NCBI RefSeq assembly: GCF_003984625.1
Contig: NZ_RWKH01000016.1
Span: 62,001 to 126,000 of the forward strand
Origin: Variovorax sp. DXTD-1
GTDB lineage: Bacteria; Pseudomonadota; Gammaproteobacteria; Burkholderiales; Burkholderiaceae_C
Direction of reading: 5' to 3'
DNA: 64,000 nucleotides
The stretch's first letter is position 1. Each line of letters starts with the position of its first letter. Below are positions 27,562 to 36,613 of the stretch, piece by piece. The notes beneath the pieces were generated by a model. That model was not told where the DNA came from and did not search any database. It was given only the letters and a program-made list of their open reading frames with translations. Both the position numbers and the translations under genes were made by a program.

Positions 27562-27624
27562 ATTGCCTTGCTTGGCGTCGTATAGATATCATTACTACTC
27601 AATTCGACATAAAAGCGTACGCCA

Positions 27625-27933
27625 ATGATCCAACTCACCGAAGAACTCGAAAAAGCCCGCAAGGCGGCCAGCCTGAGCCAGGAGGCCCTGGCAACCCAAG
27701 CCGGCCTTTCGCGCATGACGGTGCAGCGCATCGAAAGCGGCCAGATCGATCCACGGCTTTCAACGCTGCTCGAAATGGCGCGCGTGCTGGGGCTCGAGCT
27801 CATGACGGTGCCCGCCGCACTGCGCCCGCAACTGGAGGACTTCGTGCGATCGGGTGGCCGGCTGCTTGGCCAGCCGGCAGGCGCAGGCGCACCGCCCTCC
27901 ATTGCACAAAGCCTGGCTGACGAAGGCCGGTGA
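27625..27933 (+). CDS. hipB: HipB-like antitoxin, XRE-type DNA-binding protein
   Basis: A 102-aa protein with an XRE helix-turn-helix at about 7-60 (LEKARKAASLSQEALATQAGLSRMTVQRIESGQIDPRLSTLLEMARVLGL). A short C-terminal tail follows. It overlaps the hipA start by 4 bp (GTGA), the usual antitoxin-toxin coupling. It should bind HipA and repress its own promoter, which must lie in the AT-rich 63 bp before the ATG. Confidence 0.88.
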   Translation: MIQLTEELEKARKAASLSQEALATQAGLSRMTVQRIESGQIDPRLSTLLEMARVLGLELMTVPAALRPQLEDFVRSGGRLLGQPAGAGAPPSIAQSLADEGR

Positions 27934-29273
27934 GCACCCGCGCCGCGTTCAACACCGGCATCCGCTACCTGCGGATGTACCTGCATGCGCCCGGCGGACA
28001 GGCACAGGCCGCGGGCGCGCGGCGCGCCATCGGCTATCTCTCGCAGTACGGCGACATTCTTCGCGTGTCGTTCGACGAGGCCTACATCGCCGATTCGGCA
28101 CGCCCCACGCTCTCGTTGGCCTACCGGGGTGCCGACGAGGCCGCTACCCGGGCCATCCTGGCGTCGGCCCGCGACGCCCGGGTGTCGCGCAGCGATGGCC
28201 ACTGGCCGAGCTATTTTCAGAACCTGCTGCCCGAAGGCCACAACCGTGAGCGCCTGGCCTTGCAGCGCGGCTGCAGCGCGGACGACGAATTCGAGCTCTT
28301 GGCCGCCGCCGGCCACGACCTGATGGGCGCGCTCGAGGTCGAGCCCGTGCCCACGGCCGAAGGCATTCCCGACACGGTCAGGCACTGGCACACCGCGCTG
28401 GGGCTCGACGTGCTCGAACCCGGCTTCGTCGAACTGCCGGTGGAAGACGCGGCCGCCATTCCAGGCGTGGTGACCAAGTTCTCCGCCGTGCAGGACGGCC
28501 GGCGCTACGTGGTGCGGCGCCATGGTGCGGCCGGCTCATTCATTCTCAAGCTGCCGACCACGCGCCACCCCGACCTGGTGGCCAACGAATACACCGGCTA
28601 TCGCCTGTGCGGTGCGCTGGGCCTCGACTGCGCCGAGGCCAGCGTGATCGAACGCACCGATGCCGACCTGCCCGAGCAGGTGCCGTTCGGGCAGATTCTG
28701 GCCGTGCGCCGCTTCGACCGCACGGCCGACGGCGGCCGCATCCACATGGAGGAATTCGCGCAGGTGCTGCAGTACGAGCCGCGCCAGAAGTACGGCCGCG
28801 GGCTCCACGTCGACTGGCCCGCCATGCTGCGCGTGCTGGACCGGCTGTCGCCCAACCCGGTGGCCGACGTGCGCGAATGCGTGCGGCGCATCGTGGCCTT
28901 CATCCTGCTGGGCAACAGCGACGCCCACCTGAAGAACTGGGCATTGCGCTATCCCGACGGCGTGGCGCCGGTGCTGGCGCCGCTCTACGACCCGGTGTGC
29001 GTGGCGGCTTTCTTCGAAGACGTGCTGGCGGTCGACTACGCGGTCAACCGCGCCATCGATGCGCGCCTGCGCGCCTTCGACTGGCCAGCGCTCGAAGCGC
29101 TGCTGCGCGCGGCCGGGCTGCTGCGGCCCTCCCGGCTCATGGCCATCGCGCGCGACACCGTGCGCCAGGCACAGGCCGAATGGCCCGCGCTGCTCGACGA
29201 CCCGGCCACGCCGGCCAGCGTGCGGACCTGCGTTCGCGCACGTCTGGCAGGCGGTACGGCATTGGCGAGCTAG
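27930..29273 (+). CDS. hipA: HipA-family serine/threonine kinase toxin
   Basis: A 447-aa protein with the HipA N-terminal couple domain (YLSQYGDILRVSFDEAYI...RPTLSLAY) and C-terminal kinase domain. Catalytic residues are in GNSDAHLKN (D331, H333, K335, N336) and the metal-binding Asp in LYDPV (D354). E. coli HipA phosphorylates glutamyl-tRNA synthetase and induces persistence. The P-loop/autophosphorylation region normally reading SGVQ.K is here KFSAVQDGRRYVV, lacking the glycine, so activity or target may differ. It starts with GTG overlapping hipB. Confidence 0.88.
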   Translation: MSTRAAFNTGIRYLRMYLHAPGGQAQAAGARRAIGYLSQYGDILRVSFDEAYIADSARPTLSLAYRGADEAATRAILASARDARVSRSDGHWPSYFQNLLPEGHNRERLALQRGCSADDEFELLAAAGHDLMGALEVEPVPTAEGIPDTVRHWHTALGLDVLEPGFVELPVEDAAAIPGVVTKFSAVQDGRRYVVRRHGAAGSFILKLPTTRHPDLVANEYTGYRLCGALGLDCAEASVIERTDADLPEQVPFGQILAVRRFDRTADGGRIHMEEFAQVLQYEPRQKYGRGLHVDWPAMLRVLDRLSPNPVADVRECVRRIVAFILLGNSDAHLKNWALRYPDGVAPVLAPLYDPVCVAAFFEDVLAVDYAVNRAIDARLRAFDWPALEALLRAAGLLRPSRLMAIARDTVRQAQAEWPALLDDPATPASVRTCVRARLAGGTALAS

Positions 29274-29338
29274 GCCGGCGTCGAATACGATTGCGGGCGA
29301 TTCAACTTGTTGCAATTGAGAAGAAGGAAAAACCGGCC

Positions 29339-29791
29339 ATGAGTTTCCTCGCCCGCCACAGCGCACGCCTCGCGCTCCCCGTTTTAGCGACCGTCATCCT
29401 CGGGGCCGCGCTGTCCGGTTGCGGCAGCGGCATCAGCCTCGACGAACCGATCGAGGGCCCGGTGTGGCGCCTCGTGCAGCTGGGCAACGAGCCCGTGGCG
29501 CCCGGCAGCGACGCGCAGATCCAGTTCGACCGCAGCAGCGGCCGCGTCAGCGGATCGGGCGGCTGCAACCGCGTGTCGGGTTCGTTCACGCGCAGCGGCA
29601 GCACGCTGCGCATCGGCCAACTGGCCTCTACCCGCATGGCCTGCGCCGACCCGGTGCGCGGCGCCAACGAAGCGCAGTTCATCTCGGCGCTGCAGGCCGC
29701 CGCCACCTATCGGTTGGCCGGCCCGGGACGGCTCGCGTTGCTCGACGCGAGCGGGCGGACGGTGGCAACGCTGAACTCGGCCAGCCGCTGA
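29339..29791 (+). CDS. META-domain lipoprotein
   Basis: A 150-aa lipoprotein with lipobox LSGC at about residue 28. A META domain follows: PVWRLVQLGNEPV, IQFDRSSGRVSGSGGCNRVSGSF, RIGQLASTRMACADP, and the end segment RLALLDASGRTVATL. The GGCN..SG and TRMAC motifs are those of HslJ-type META proteins, linked in other bacteria to envelope or novobiocin stress. Exact role unknown. It sits between hipA and repeat copy 3. Confidence 0.88.
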   Translation: MSFLARHSARLALPVLATVILGAALSGCGSGISLDEPIEGPVWRLVQLGNEPVAPGSDAQIQFDRSSGRVSGSGGCNRVSGSFTRSGSTLRIGQLASTRMACADPVRGANEAQFISALQAAATYRLAGPGRLALLDASGRTVATLNSASR

Positions 29792-29821
29792 GGCCGCCCT
29801 CGAGAGGCCAATGCGGCCGCC

Positions 29822-29903
29822 GCCGGGCCGCCCCAAGGCGGGCCACGCCACCCCCTCGGGGGTGGCGAATTACACGCAGCGAAGCGAAGTGAAAAGCCGG
29901 GGG
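29822..29903 (-). repeat. intergenic structured repeat, divergent copy 3
   Basis: Shares the layout of copies 1 and 2 but not close identity: a GCCGGGCCG block, then a hairpin (CGCCACCCCC / GGGGGTGGCG, 29846-29867), then GAAGCGAAGTG, then CCGGGGGG. It ends about 10 bp from the purC stop. I count it as a related family member at lower certainty. Confidence 0.6.
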
Positions 29904-29913
29904 GCCAACTACT

Positions 29914-30819
29914 TCAGCCGGTGAGGCGCTCCAGCGCCTCACGGTACTTGGCCGCGGTCTTCTCGATCACTTCGGCCGGCAGGCGCGGCGCGGGCGGCGT
30001 CTTGTCCCAGGGCTTGCCGTTGATCTTGGTGGCCTCGAGCCAGTCGCGCACGAATTGCTTGTCGTAGCTCGGCGGATTGGTGCCGGCGGCCAGCGCGGCC
30101 TGGTAGCCCTCGACCGGCCAGTAGCGCGAGCTGTCGGGCGTGAGCACTTCGTCCATCAGCACCAGCGTGCCGGCTTCGTCCAGGCCAAACTCGAACTTGG
30201 TGTCGGCAATGATCATTCCCTTGGTGAGAGCGATCTGCGCGGCGGTTTCGTAGATCTCGAGGCTGGTCTCGCGAATCTGCTGCGCCAGCTTGGGGCCGAC
30301 GATCTCGACCACGCGGTCGTAGCTGATGTTCTCGTCGTGCTCGCCGGCCGCGGCCTTGGCGGCGGGCGTGAAGATCGGGCGCGGCAGCTTGCTCGCGTTG
30401 GTGAGCCCTTCGGGCAGCGGCACGCCGCACACGGAGCGGCTTTCCTGGTATTCCTTCCAGCCGCTGCCGGCCAGGTAGCCGCGCACCACCGCCTCGACCG
30501 GAATCGGCGTCAGGCGCTTGACCAGCATCGATCGGCCGGTGACCTGCGGCACTTCTTCGGCCGTGACCACGCTTTCGGGCGCCTCGCCGGTCAAATGGTT
30601 GGGGCACAGCTGGCCAAGCCGTTCGAACCACCACAGCGCCATTTGCGTGAGGATTTCGCCCTTGCCCGGAATCGGCTCGCCCATGATCACGTCGAAGGCG
30701 CTGAGCCGGTCGCTCGCGACCATCAGGATGCGGTCTTCGCCGACGGCGTAGTTGTCGCGCACCTTGCCGCGCGCAAGCAGGGGCAGGCTCTGGATGGAGG
30801 AGGTGTGGACGGTGGTCAT
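29914..30819 (-). CDS. purC: phosphoribosylaminoimidazole-succinocarboxamide synthase
   Basis: PurC ligates aspartate to CAIR. The 301-aa protein is of the longer eukaryote-like SAICAR synthase type. Motifs include [54 protein letters not shown] and [14 protein letters not shown] 30819 ([10 protein letters not shown]) fits the family; a start 63 bp upstream lacks support. It follows fba by 106 bp that hold a strong terminator, so purC has its own promoter. Confidence 0.96.
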   Translation of the reverse strand: MTTVHTSSIQSLPLLARGKVRDNYAVGEDRILMVASDRLSAFDVIMGEPIPGKGEILTQMALWWFERLGQLCPNHLTGEAPESVVTAEEVPQVTGRSMLVKRLTPIPVEAVVRGYLAGSGWKEYQESRSVCGVPLPEGLTNASKLPRPIFTPAAKAAAGEHDENISYDRVVEIVGPKLAQQIRETSLEIYETAAQIALTKGMIIADTKFEFGLDEAGTLVLMDEVLTPDSSRYWPVEGYQAALAAGTNPPSYDKQFVRDWLEATKINGKPWDKTPPAPRLPAEVIEKTAAKYREALERLTG

Positions 30820-30871
30820 GGGGCGATGCTGTGCGGAAACGGGTGACGGGGAAACCGGATTGTGCGCGCAG

Positions 30872-30895
30872 AAAAAAGCCACCGCGAACGGTGGC
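30872..30895 (-). terminator. intrinsic terminator after fba
   Basis: Read on the minus strand: stem GCCACCG with loop TTCG and CGGTGGC, then six T. It lies 30 bp after the fba stop and is a textbook Rho-independent terminator. Confidence 0.92.
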
Positions 30896-30925
30896 CTGCG
30901 AATCGCGGAAAAACTTTCTTCTTCT

Positions 30926-31990
30926 TCAGACCACTTCTTGCGCGAGCTCGCCCTTGGCGTACTTGGCGGCGACCACTTGCAGCGTCTCGCCCTTGATCTT
31001 GGCGCCCTGGCCTTCGCAGCCGAACTCGATGTAGCGCTGCTTGCAGATCTGCTTGGCGGCTTCGCGCGCGGGCTTGAGCCATTCGCGGGCGTCGAACTTA
31101 TCGGGGTTCTCGGCCAGGAACTTGCGCACCGCGCCGGTCATGGCCAGCCGGATGTCGGTGTCGATGTTGATCTTGCGCACGCCGTGCTTGATGGCTTCCT
31201 GGATTTCCTTCACAGGCACGCCGTAGGTTTCCTTCATGTTGCCGCCGTACTGGCGAATGATGGCCAGCAGCTCCTGCGGCACGCTCGACGAGCCGTGCAT
31301 CACCAGGTGGGTGTTGGGAATGCGGCGGTGGATTTCCTTGATGCGGTCGATCGCCAGGATGTCACCGGTGGGCTCGCGCGTGAACTTGTAGGCGCCGTGG
31401 CTGGTGCCGATGGCGATGGCCAGCGCGTCGATCTGGGTGCGCTTGACGAAGTCGGCGGCCTGCTCGGGATCGGTGAGCAGCTGTTCGCGCGTCATGGTGT
31501 CGTCGGTGCCGTGGCCGTCTTCCTTGTCGCCCTTCATGGTTTCGAGCGAGCCCAGGCAGCCGAGCTCGCCTTCGACGGTCACACCCAGGCGGTGGGCCAT
31601 GTCCGACACCTTCTTGGTGACGTCCACGTTGTAGTCGTAGCTGGCAATGGTCTTGCCGTCGGCTTCCAGCGAGCCGTCCATCATCACCGAGCTGAAGCCC
31701 AGGTCGATGGCGCCCTTGCAGACGTCGGGGCTCTGGCCGTGGTCCTGGTGCATCACCAGCGGAATGTTCGGGTACTGCTCGATCGCGGCCTGGATCAGGT
31801 GCTTGATGAAGGCTTCACCGGCGTATTTGCGGGCACCGGCGCTGGCTTGCAGGATGACGGGCGCGCCGGTTTCCTTGGCGGCCTCCATCACGGCTTGGAC
31901 CTGTTCGAGGTTGTTGACGTTGAAGGCCGGAATGCCGTAGCCGTTGGCGGCTGCGTGGTCCAGCAGTTCGCGCATCGAGACGAGTGCCAT
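30926..31990 (-). CDS. fba: class II fructose-bisphosphate aldolase
   Basis: The enzyme cleaves fructose-1,6-bisphosphate to two triose phosphates, or condenses them in gluconeogenesis. The 354-aa zinc enzyme is of the CbbA/Calvin-cycle subtype. Zinc-site motifs are MHQDHGQSP and [24 protein letters not shown] and the [14 protein letters not shown] segment (about 160-180) are subtype markers. Start ATG 31990 gives the conserved [11 protein letters not shown]. pyk and pgk of the same pathway lie 2-5 kb away. Confidence 0.95.
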   Translation of the reverse strand: MALVSMRELLDHAAANGYGIPAFNVNNLEQVQAVMEAAKETGAPVILQASAGARKYAGEAFIKHLIQAAIEQYPNIPLVMHQDHGQSPDVCKGAIDLGFSSVMMDGSLEADGKTIASYDYNVDVTKKVSDMAHRLGVTVEGELGCLGSLETMKGDKEDGHGTDDTMTREQLLTDPEQAADFVKRTQIDALAIAIGTSHGAYKFTREPTGDILAIDRIKEIHRRIPNTHLVMHGSSSVPQELLAIIRQYGGNMKETYGVPVKEIQEAIKHGVRKINIDTDIRLAMTGAVRKFLAENPDKFDAREWLKPAREAAKQICKQRYIEFGCEGQGAKIKGETLQVVAAKYAKGELAQEVV

Positions 31991-32125
31991 GGGAAATACC
32001 TCGCGGAAATAGGGGGAAAAGAAGGCGGAAAGACAGGAGAAAACTGCCGCAATTCTATCGAGCCCCCTTGTGGGACGGCACTGACAGGTACCTCAGGGGA
32101 ACGGGCCGGGCTGCGGCGCGCGCCC

Positions 32126-32635
32126 CTAGATCGGCAGTTGCGTGGTTGACAGCACCTGCTTGAGCACCACGAAAGTCCGGATCTGCCGCACGCCCGGCAG
32201 GTACAGCAGCTGCTCCGCATGCAGCCGGTTGAAACTGTCGTTGTCGCGCGTGCGCACGAGCATGAAGTAGTCGAACTCGCCCGTGACCACGTGGCATTCG
32301 AGGCAGCCCGACACCTTTTGCGCGGCCTTTTCGAAGTCGGCGAAGGAGTCGGGCGTGGAGCGGTCGAGCACCACGCCGATCATCACCAGCATGCCGAGCT
32401 CGAGCGCGTCGGCATCGAGCAGCGCCACGATGCCCTTGATGAGCCCCGCGGCCTTGAGGCGTTCCACGCGGCGCAGGCAAGCCGGCGCGCTGAGGTTGAC
32501 CTTGGCGGCCAGCGCCACGTTCGACACCGAGGCGTCACGCTGAAGGGCCCGAAGAATCGCGCGATCGGTGCGGTCGAGCTCTGCGGCAGGCTCGGTCGCC
32601 CGTGCCGGCGCGGCATGCAACTTTGTTGTGCTCAT
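32126..32635 (-). CDS. acdR: Lrp/AsnC-family regulator of ACC deaminase
   Basis: A 169-aa Lrp-type protein. The helix-turn-helix (about 22-65) has the usual LDRTDRAILRALQRDASVSNVALAAKVNLS. The ligand-binding RAM domain includes CHVVTGEFDYFMLVRTRD. It is divergent from acdS across 135 bp. In Pseudomonas and several betaproteobacteria an Lrp-like AcdR in exactly this place senses ACC or leucine and activates acdS; that role is inferred from the arrangement. Confidence 0.88.
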   Translation of the reverse strand: MSTTKLHAAPARATEPAAELDRTDRAILRALQRDASVSNVALAAKVNLSAPACLRRVERLKAAGLIKGIVALLDADALELGMLVMIGVVLDRSTPDSFADFEKAAQKVSGCLECHVVTGEFDYFMLVRTRDNDSFNRLHAEQLLYLPGVRQIRTFVVLKQVLSTTQLPI

Positions 32636-32770
32636 CCTTGTCCTGGCGAATCAAAAATCTCAGATTCCCTGATCTTCTCTTTTTTTGCGCCGCAATTCCA
32701 CTGAAGTTTGCAAGCACGTTTCGGCGGCTTCTTCCTACCATCGATGCATCCTTTTTCTGGAGCAGCACCG
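32636..32770. promoter_or_regulatory. divergent acdR-acdS control region
   Basis: Its 135 bp hold an AT-rich stretch with the short inverted repeat AATCTCAGATT at 32656-32666 and a T8 run nearby. Such tracts are typical of Lrp-type binding sites. A GGAG lies about 10 bp before the acdS ATG. No confident -10/-35 pair. Confidence 0.45.
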
Positions 32771-33787
32771 ATGAACCTCAAGAAATTTCCCCGCCACGCA
32801 CTCACCTTCGGCCCCACGCCGATTCACCCGCTCAAGCGCCTGAGCGCCCACTTGGGCGGCGAGGTCGAGCTCTACGCCAAGCGCGAGGACTGCAACAGCG
32901 GCCTGGCCTTCGGCGGCAACAAGACGCGCAAGCTCGAGTACCTGATTCCCGAGGCGCTCGAAGGCGGGTACGACACGCTGGTGTCGATCGGCGGCATCCA
33001 ATCGAACCAGACACGGCAAGTGGCGGCCGTGGCCGCGCACCTCGGCCTGAAGTGCGTGCTGGTGCAGGAGAACTGGGTCAACTATTCCGACGCGGTGTAC
33101 GACCGGGTCGGCAACATCGAGATGTCACGCATCATGGGTGCCGACGTGCGGCTCGACGCCGCGGGCTTCGACATCGGCATTCGCAAGAGCTGGGAAGAGG
33201 CCATGAACGACGTCCGCAAGGGCGGCGGCAAGCCCTTTCCGATTCCGGCCGGGTGCTCGGAGCATCCGCGCGGCGGCCTGGGATTCGTGGGCTTCGCTGA
33301 AGAAGTGCGGCAGCAGGAAGCCGAGCTGGGCTTCAAGTTCGACTACATCGTGACCTGCTCGGTCACGGGCAGCACGCAGGCCGGCATGGTGGTGGGCTTT
33401 GCAGCCGACGGTCGCGCCGACCGCGTGATCGGCATCGACGCCTCGGCCAAGCCGCAGCAGACCTTCGAGCAGATCGTGCGCATTGCCAAGGGCACGGCCG
33501 AGCTGGTCGAGCTGGGCCGCGACATCACCGACAAGGACGTGGTGCTCGACCGCCGCTTCGGCGGCCCCGAATACGGGTTGCCCAACGAAGGCACGCTGGA
33601 AGCGATTCGCCTCTGCGCGCGGCTCGAAGGCATGCTGACCGACCCTGTGTACGAGGGCAAATCGATGCATGGAATGATCGAGAAGGTGCGGCTGGGCGAA
33701 TTCCCGGCGGGTTCGAAGGTGCTGTACGCGCACCTGGGCGGCGTGCCTGCGCTGAACGCTTACAGCTTCCTGTTCAGGAACGGCTGA
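32771..33787 (+). CDS. acdS: 1-aminocyclopropane-1-carboxylate (ACC) deaminase
   Basis: AcdS breaks down the plant ethylene precursor ACC to ammonia and 2-oxobutyrate with PLP, and is the hallmark of root-associated strains that lower plant ethylene. At 338 aa it has the canonical length. The PLP lysine is K51 (GGNKTRK), the nucleophile Ser S78 (IQSNQTRQ), Tyr Y294, and the two residues that separate true ACC deaminases from D-cysteine desulfhydrases are the deaminase type: E295 and L322. ATG 32771 is chosen over an earlier in-frame start in the promoter. Confidence 0.96.
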   Translation: MNLKKFPRHALTFGPTPIHPLKRLSAHLGGEVELYAKREDCNSGLAFGGNKTRKLEYLIPEALEGGYDTLVSIGGIQSNQTRQVAAVAAHLGLKCVLVQENWVNYSDAVYDRVGNIEMSRIMGADVRLDAAGFDIGIRKSWEEAMNDVRKGGGKPFPIPAGCSEHPRGGLGFVGFAEEVRQQEAELGFKFDYIVTCSVTGSTQAGMVVGFAADGRADRVIGIDASAKPQQTFEQIVRIAKGTAELVELGRDITDKDVVLDRRFGGPEYGLPNEGTLEAIRLCARLEGMLTDPVYEGKSMHGMIEKVRLGEFPAGSKVLYAHLGGVPALNAYSFLFRNG

Positions 33788-33793
33788 GCGGGC

Positions 33794-35242
33794 TCAGCTG
33801 GCCCTGCAGATCTTGAGCATGTTGGTGCCGCCGGGGGCACCCATCGGCTCGCCGCAGGTAATCGCGTAGACGTCGCCGGTCTGCACGATGCCGCGCTTCT
33901 TCAGATGGGCTTCGGCCTGCTCGAGCGCGGTGTCGCGGTCGCTTTCCGAATCCATCAGCAGCGGTCGCACGTTGCGGTAGAGCGCCATTCGGCGTTGCGT
34001 GGCAAGGCGCGAGGTCAGCGCGTACATCGGAATGTGCGCGCGGTGGCGGCTCATCCACAGCGGCGTGGAGCCCGACTCGGTGAGCGCCACGATCGCCTTG
34101 GCGCCCAGGTGGTGCGCCGTGAACAGTGCGCCCATGGCAATCGACTGGTCGATGCGGCTGTAGGTCTTGCCGCTGAAGTCGGCGTCGAGCGTCTTGTCTT
34201 CGGCCGCTTCGGCGGCTTCGCAGATGCGGCTCATCTCCTGCACGGTTTCGAGCGGGTAGCGGCCCGAGGCGGTCTCGGCCGAGAGCATCACCGCGTCGGT
34301 GCCGTCGAGCACGGCGTTGGCCACGTCGCTCACCTCGGCGCGCGTGGGCACGGGGTTGGTGATCATCGACTCCATCATCTGGGTCGCGGTGATCACCACC
34401 TTGTCCATGTCGCGCGCCATGCGGATCATTTTTTTCTGCAGCGCGGGCACGGCGGCGTTGCCGACTTCAACCGCCAGGTCGCCGCGCGCCACCATGATGC
34501 CGTCGCTCGCACGCAGGATTTCTTCCAGCTTGGGAATGGCTTCCGCGCGCTCGATCTTGGCGATGAGCCCGGGCTTGTGCCCGTACTCGGCCGCGGCCAC
34601 ATTGCACAGCTGGCGCGCCATTTCCATGTCGGTGGCGTTCTTCGGGAAGCTCACCGCCACGTAGTCGGCCTGGAAGCTCATCGCGGTCTTGATGTCTTCC
34701 ATGTCCTTGGCGGTGAGCGCCGGCGCCGTGAGGCCGCCGCCCTGCTTGTTGATGCCTTTGTTGTTGGAGAGCTCGCCGCCCAGCTTGACGGTGGTGTGCA
34801 CCGCCTCGCCGCGCACGGCGTCGACCGTGAGCACGATGAGGCCGTCGTTCAGCAGCAGCCTGTCGCCGGGACGCACGTCGCGCGGCAGGTCCTTGTAGTC
34901 GAGGCCGACGGCATCGGCGTCGCCCGGCTCGGTGCGCGAGGCGTCCAGCACGAACTTGGCGCCCGGCTCGAGCCAGACCTTGCCCTGCGCGAACTTGCCG
35001 ACGCGGATCTTGGGGCCCTGCAGGTCGGCCATGATCGCCACCTCGCGGCCGATCTTGCGCGCCGCCTCTCGCACCATGGCGGCGCGATCGATGTGGTCTT
35101 GCGCCGTGCCGTGGCTGAAATTGAGCCGCACCACGCTGACCTTGTTCAGGATCATCTGTTCCAGCAGCTCGGGCGTATTGGAAGCCGGGCCGAGCGTGGC
35201 GACGATCTTGGTGGCGTGGCGGGGAAGGCGATCCGTGATCAT
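33794..35242 (-). CDS. pyk: pyruvate kinase
   Basis: Pyruvate kinase makes ATP and pyruvate from phosphoenolpyruvate. Motifs in the 482-aa protein: TKIVATLGPAS, VRLNFSHG, MADLQGPKIRVG, IAKIERAEA with the catalytic lysine, MVARGDLAVE, and TQMMESM. Two starts are possible. The GGAG ribosome-binding sequence lies inside the first five codons of the longer reading, 9 bp before the ATG at 35242, so 35242 is the better choice than 35257. It converges with acdS 6 bp apart, and follows pgk by 84 bp. Confidence 0.96.
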   Translation of the reverse strand: MITDRLPRHATKIVATLGPASNTPELLEQMILNKVSVVRLNFSHGTAQDHIDRAAMVREAARKIGREVAIMADLQGPKIRVGKFAQGKVWLEPGAKFVLDASRTEPGDADAVGLDYKDLPRDVRPGDRLLLNDGLIVLTVDAVRGEAVHTTVKLGGELSNNKGINKQGGGLTAPALTAKDMEDIKTAMSFQADYVAVSFPKNATDMEMARQLCNVAAAEYGHKPGLIAKIERAEAIPKLEEILRASDGIMVARGDLAVEVGNAAVPALQKKMIRMARDMDKVVITATQMMESMITNPVPTRAEVSDVANAVLDGTDAVMLSAETASGRYPLETVQEMSRICEAAEAAEDKTLDADFSGKTYSRIDQSIAMGALFTAHHLGAKAIVALTESGSTPLWMSRHRAHIPMYALTSRLATQRRMALYRNVRPLLMDSESDRDTALEQAEAHLKKRGIVQTGDVYAITCGEPMGAPGGTNMLKICRAS

Positions 35243-35269
35243 TGAGCTTGTCTCCATTTTGTATCCGCT

Positions 35270-35281
35270 ACTGTATACAGT
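35270..35281. promoter_or_regulatory. 12-bp palindrome ACTGTATACAGT upstream of pyk
   Basis: Perfect palindrome 28 bp before the pyk start, in the 84-bp pgk-pyk gap. TATAC inside it could double as a -10 element. Only a position-based suggestion. Confidence 0.3.
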
Positions 35282-35326
35282 TTGTGTGACAACAGGAAGC
35301 GGGCACCGCGGCGCGGGCGCGAAAAA

Positions 35327-36520
35327 TCAGCCTGCGGCACGCTTGGCAAGGATTTCGAAGGCAGGGAGCGTCTTGCCCTCGAGCACCTCGAGGAAGGCGC
35401 CGCCGCCTGTCGAGATGTAGCCGACCTGCTTCTCGATGCCGTACTTGGCAATGGCCGCGAGCGTGTCGCCGCCGCCTGCGATCGAGAAGGCGCTGCTCTC
35501 GGCAATGGCCTGCGCAATGGCCTTGGTGCCGCCCGCGAAGGCGTCGAACTCGAACACGCCCACCGGGCCGTTCCACACGATGGTGCCGGCTTCGCGCAGT
35601 TGCGCCGAAAGGATCTCGGCGGTCTTCGGACCGATGTCCAGGATCAGGTCGTCATCGGCCACGTTGCTCGCGTCTTTTACCGTGGCGGGCGCGTCGGCCG
35701 CAAAGGTCTTGGCCGTGACCACGTCCACCGGAATCGGCACGTCGGCGCCGCGTGCGCGCATGGATTCGATCACTTCCTTGGCCTGGTCGATCAGGTCGGG
35801 CTCGGCCAGCGACTTGCCGATCTTGAGACCGGCCGCGAGCATGAAGGTGTTGGCGATGCCGCCGCCGACGATCAGCTGGTCGACGTTGGCCGACAGGCTC
35901 TTGAGGATGGTGAGCTTGGTGCTCACCTTCGAACCCGCCACGATGGCCACCAGTGGCCGCTTGGGCAACGCCAGCGCCTTCGAGATGGCGTCGAGCTCGG
36001 CTGCGAGCAGCGGGCCGGCCGCGGCCACCTTGGCGAACTGCGCAATGCCGTAGGTGGTGGCTTCGGCGCGGTGAGCGGTGCCGAAGGCATCGTTCACGTA
36101 GATGTCGGTGAGGGCCGCGAGCTTGCGGGCCAGCGCTTGGTCGTTCTTCTTCTCGCCCTTGTTGACGCGGCAGTTCTCGAGCAGAACGACCTGGCCGGGC
36201 TTCACGTCGACACCGTCGACCCAGTTGGCCACCACCGGAACCTCGCGGCCCAGCAGCTCGCCCAGGCGCTTGGCCACGGGGGCAAGCGAGTCTTCGGGCT
36301 TGAACTCGCCTTCGGTCGGGCGGCCCAGGTGCGAGGTGACCATGACGGCGGCGCCGGAATCGAGCGCCAGCTGGATGCAGGGCACCGAGGCGCGGATGCG
36401 CGTGTCTTCGGTGATGTTGCCTGCGTCGTCCTGCGGCACATTGAGGTCGGCACGAATGAAGACGCGCTGGCCGGCGGCCTTGCCCTGCGCGCAGAGGTCG
36501 GTGAATCGAATGACGTTCAT
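35327..36520 (-). CDS. pgk: phosphoglycerate kinase
   Basis: Pgk transfers the acyl phosphate of 1,3-bisphosphoglycerate to ADP. The 397-aa two-domain protein shows [46 protein letters not shown] and the C-terminal nucleotide site DIGPKTAE...WNGPVGVFE and [19 protein letters not shown] at ATG 36520 is conserved. It is upstream of pyk on the same strand, a frequent betaproteobacterial order. Confidence 0.97.
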   Translation of the reverse strand: MNVIRFTDLCAQGKAAGQRVFIRADLNVPQDDAGNITEDTRIRASVPCIQLALDSGAAVMVTSHLGRPTEGEFKPEDSLAPVAKRLGELLGREVPVVANWVDGVDVKPGQVVLLENCRVNKGEKKNDQALARKLAALTDIYVNDAFGTAHRAEATTYGIAQFAKVAAAGPLLAAELDAISKALALPKRPLVAIVAGSKVSTKLTILKSLSANVDQLIVGGGIANTFMLAAGLKIGKSLAEPDLIDQAKEVIESMRARGADVPIPVDVVTAKTFAADAPATVKDASNVADDDLILDIGPKTAEILSAQLREAGTIVWNGPVGVFEFDAFAGGTKAIAQAIAESSAFSIAGGGDTLAAIAKYGIEKQVGYISTGGGAFLEVLEGKTLPAFEILAKRAAG

Positions 36521-36613
36521 GGTCTGTGTGTGGTGGAAGACAAGTCGCCCCGCATTGTAGGTTTCGCCCAGCGGGGGCTCTACGCGCTTCTTGCGGCTTT
36601 CCGATGCTTTGCG

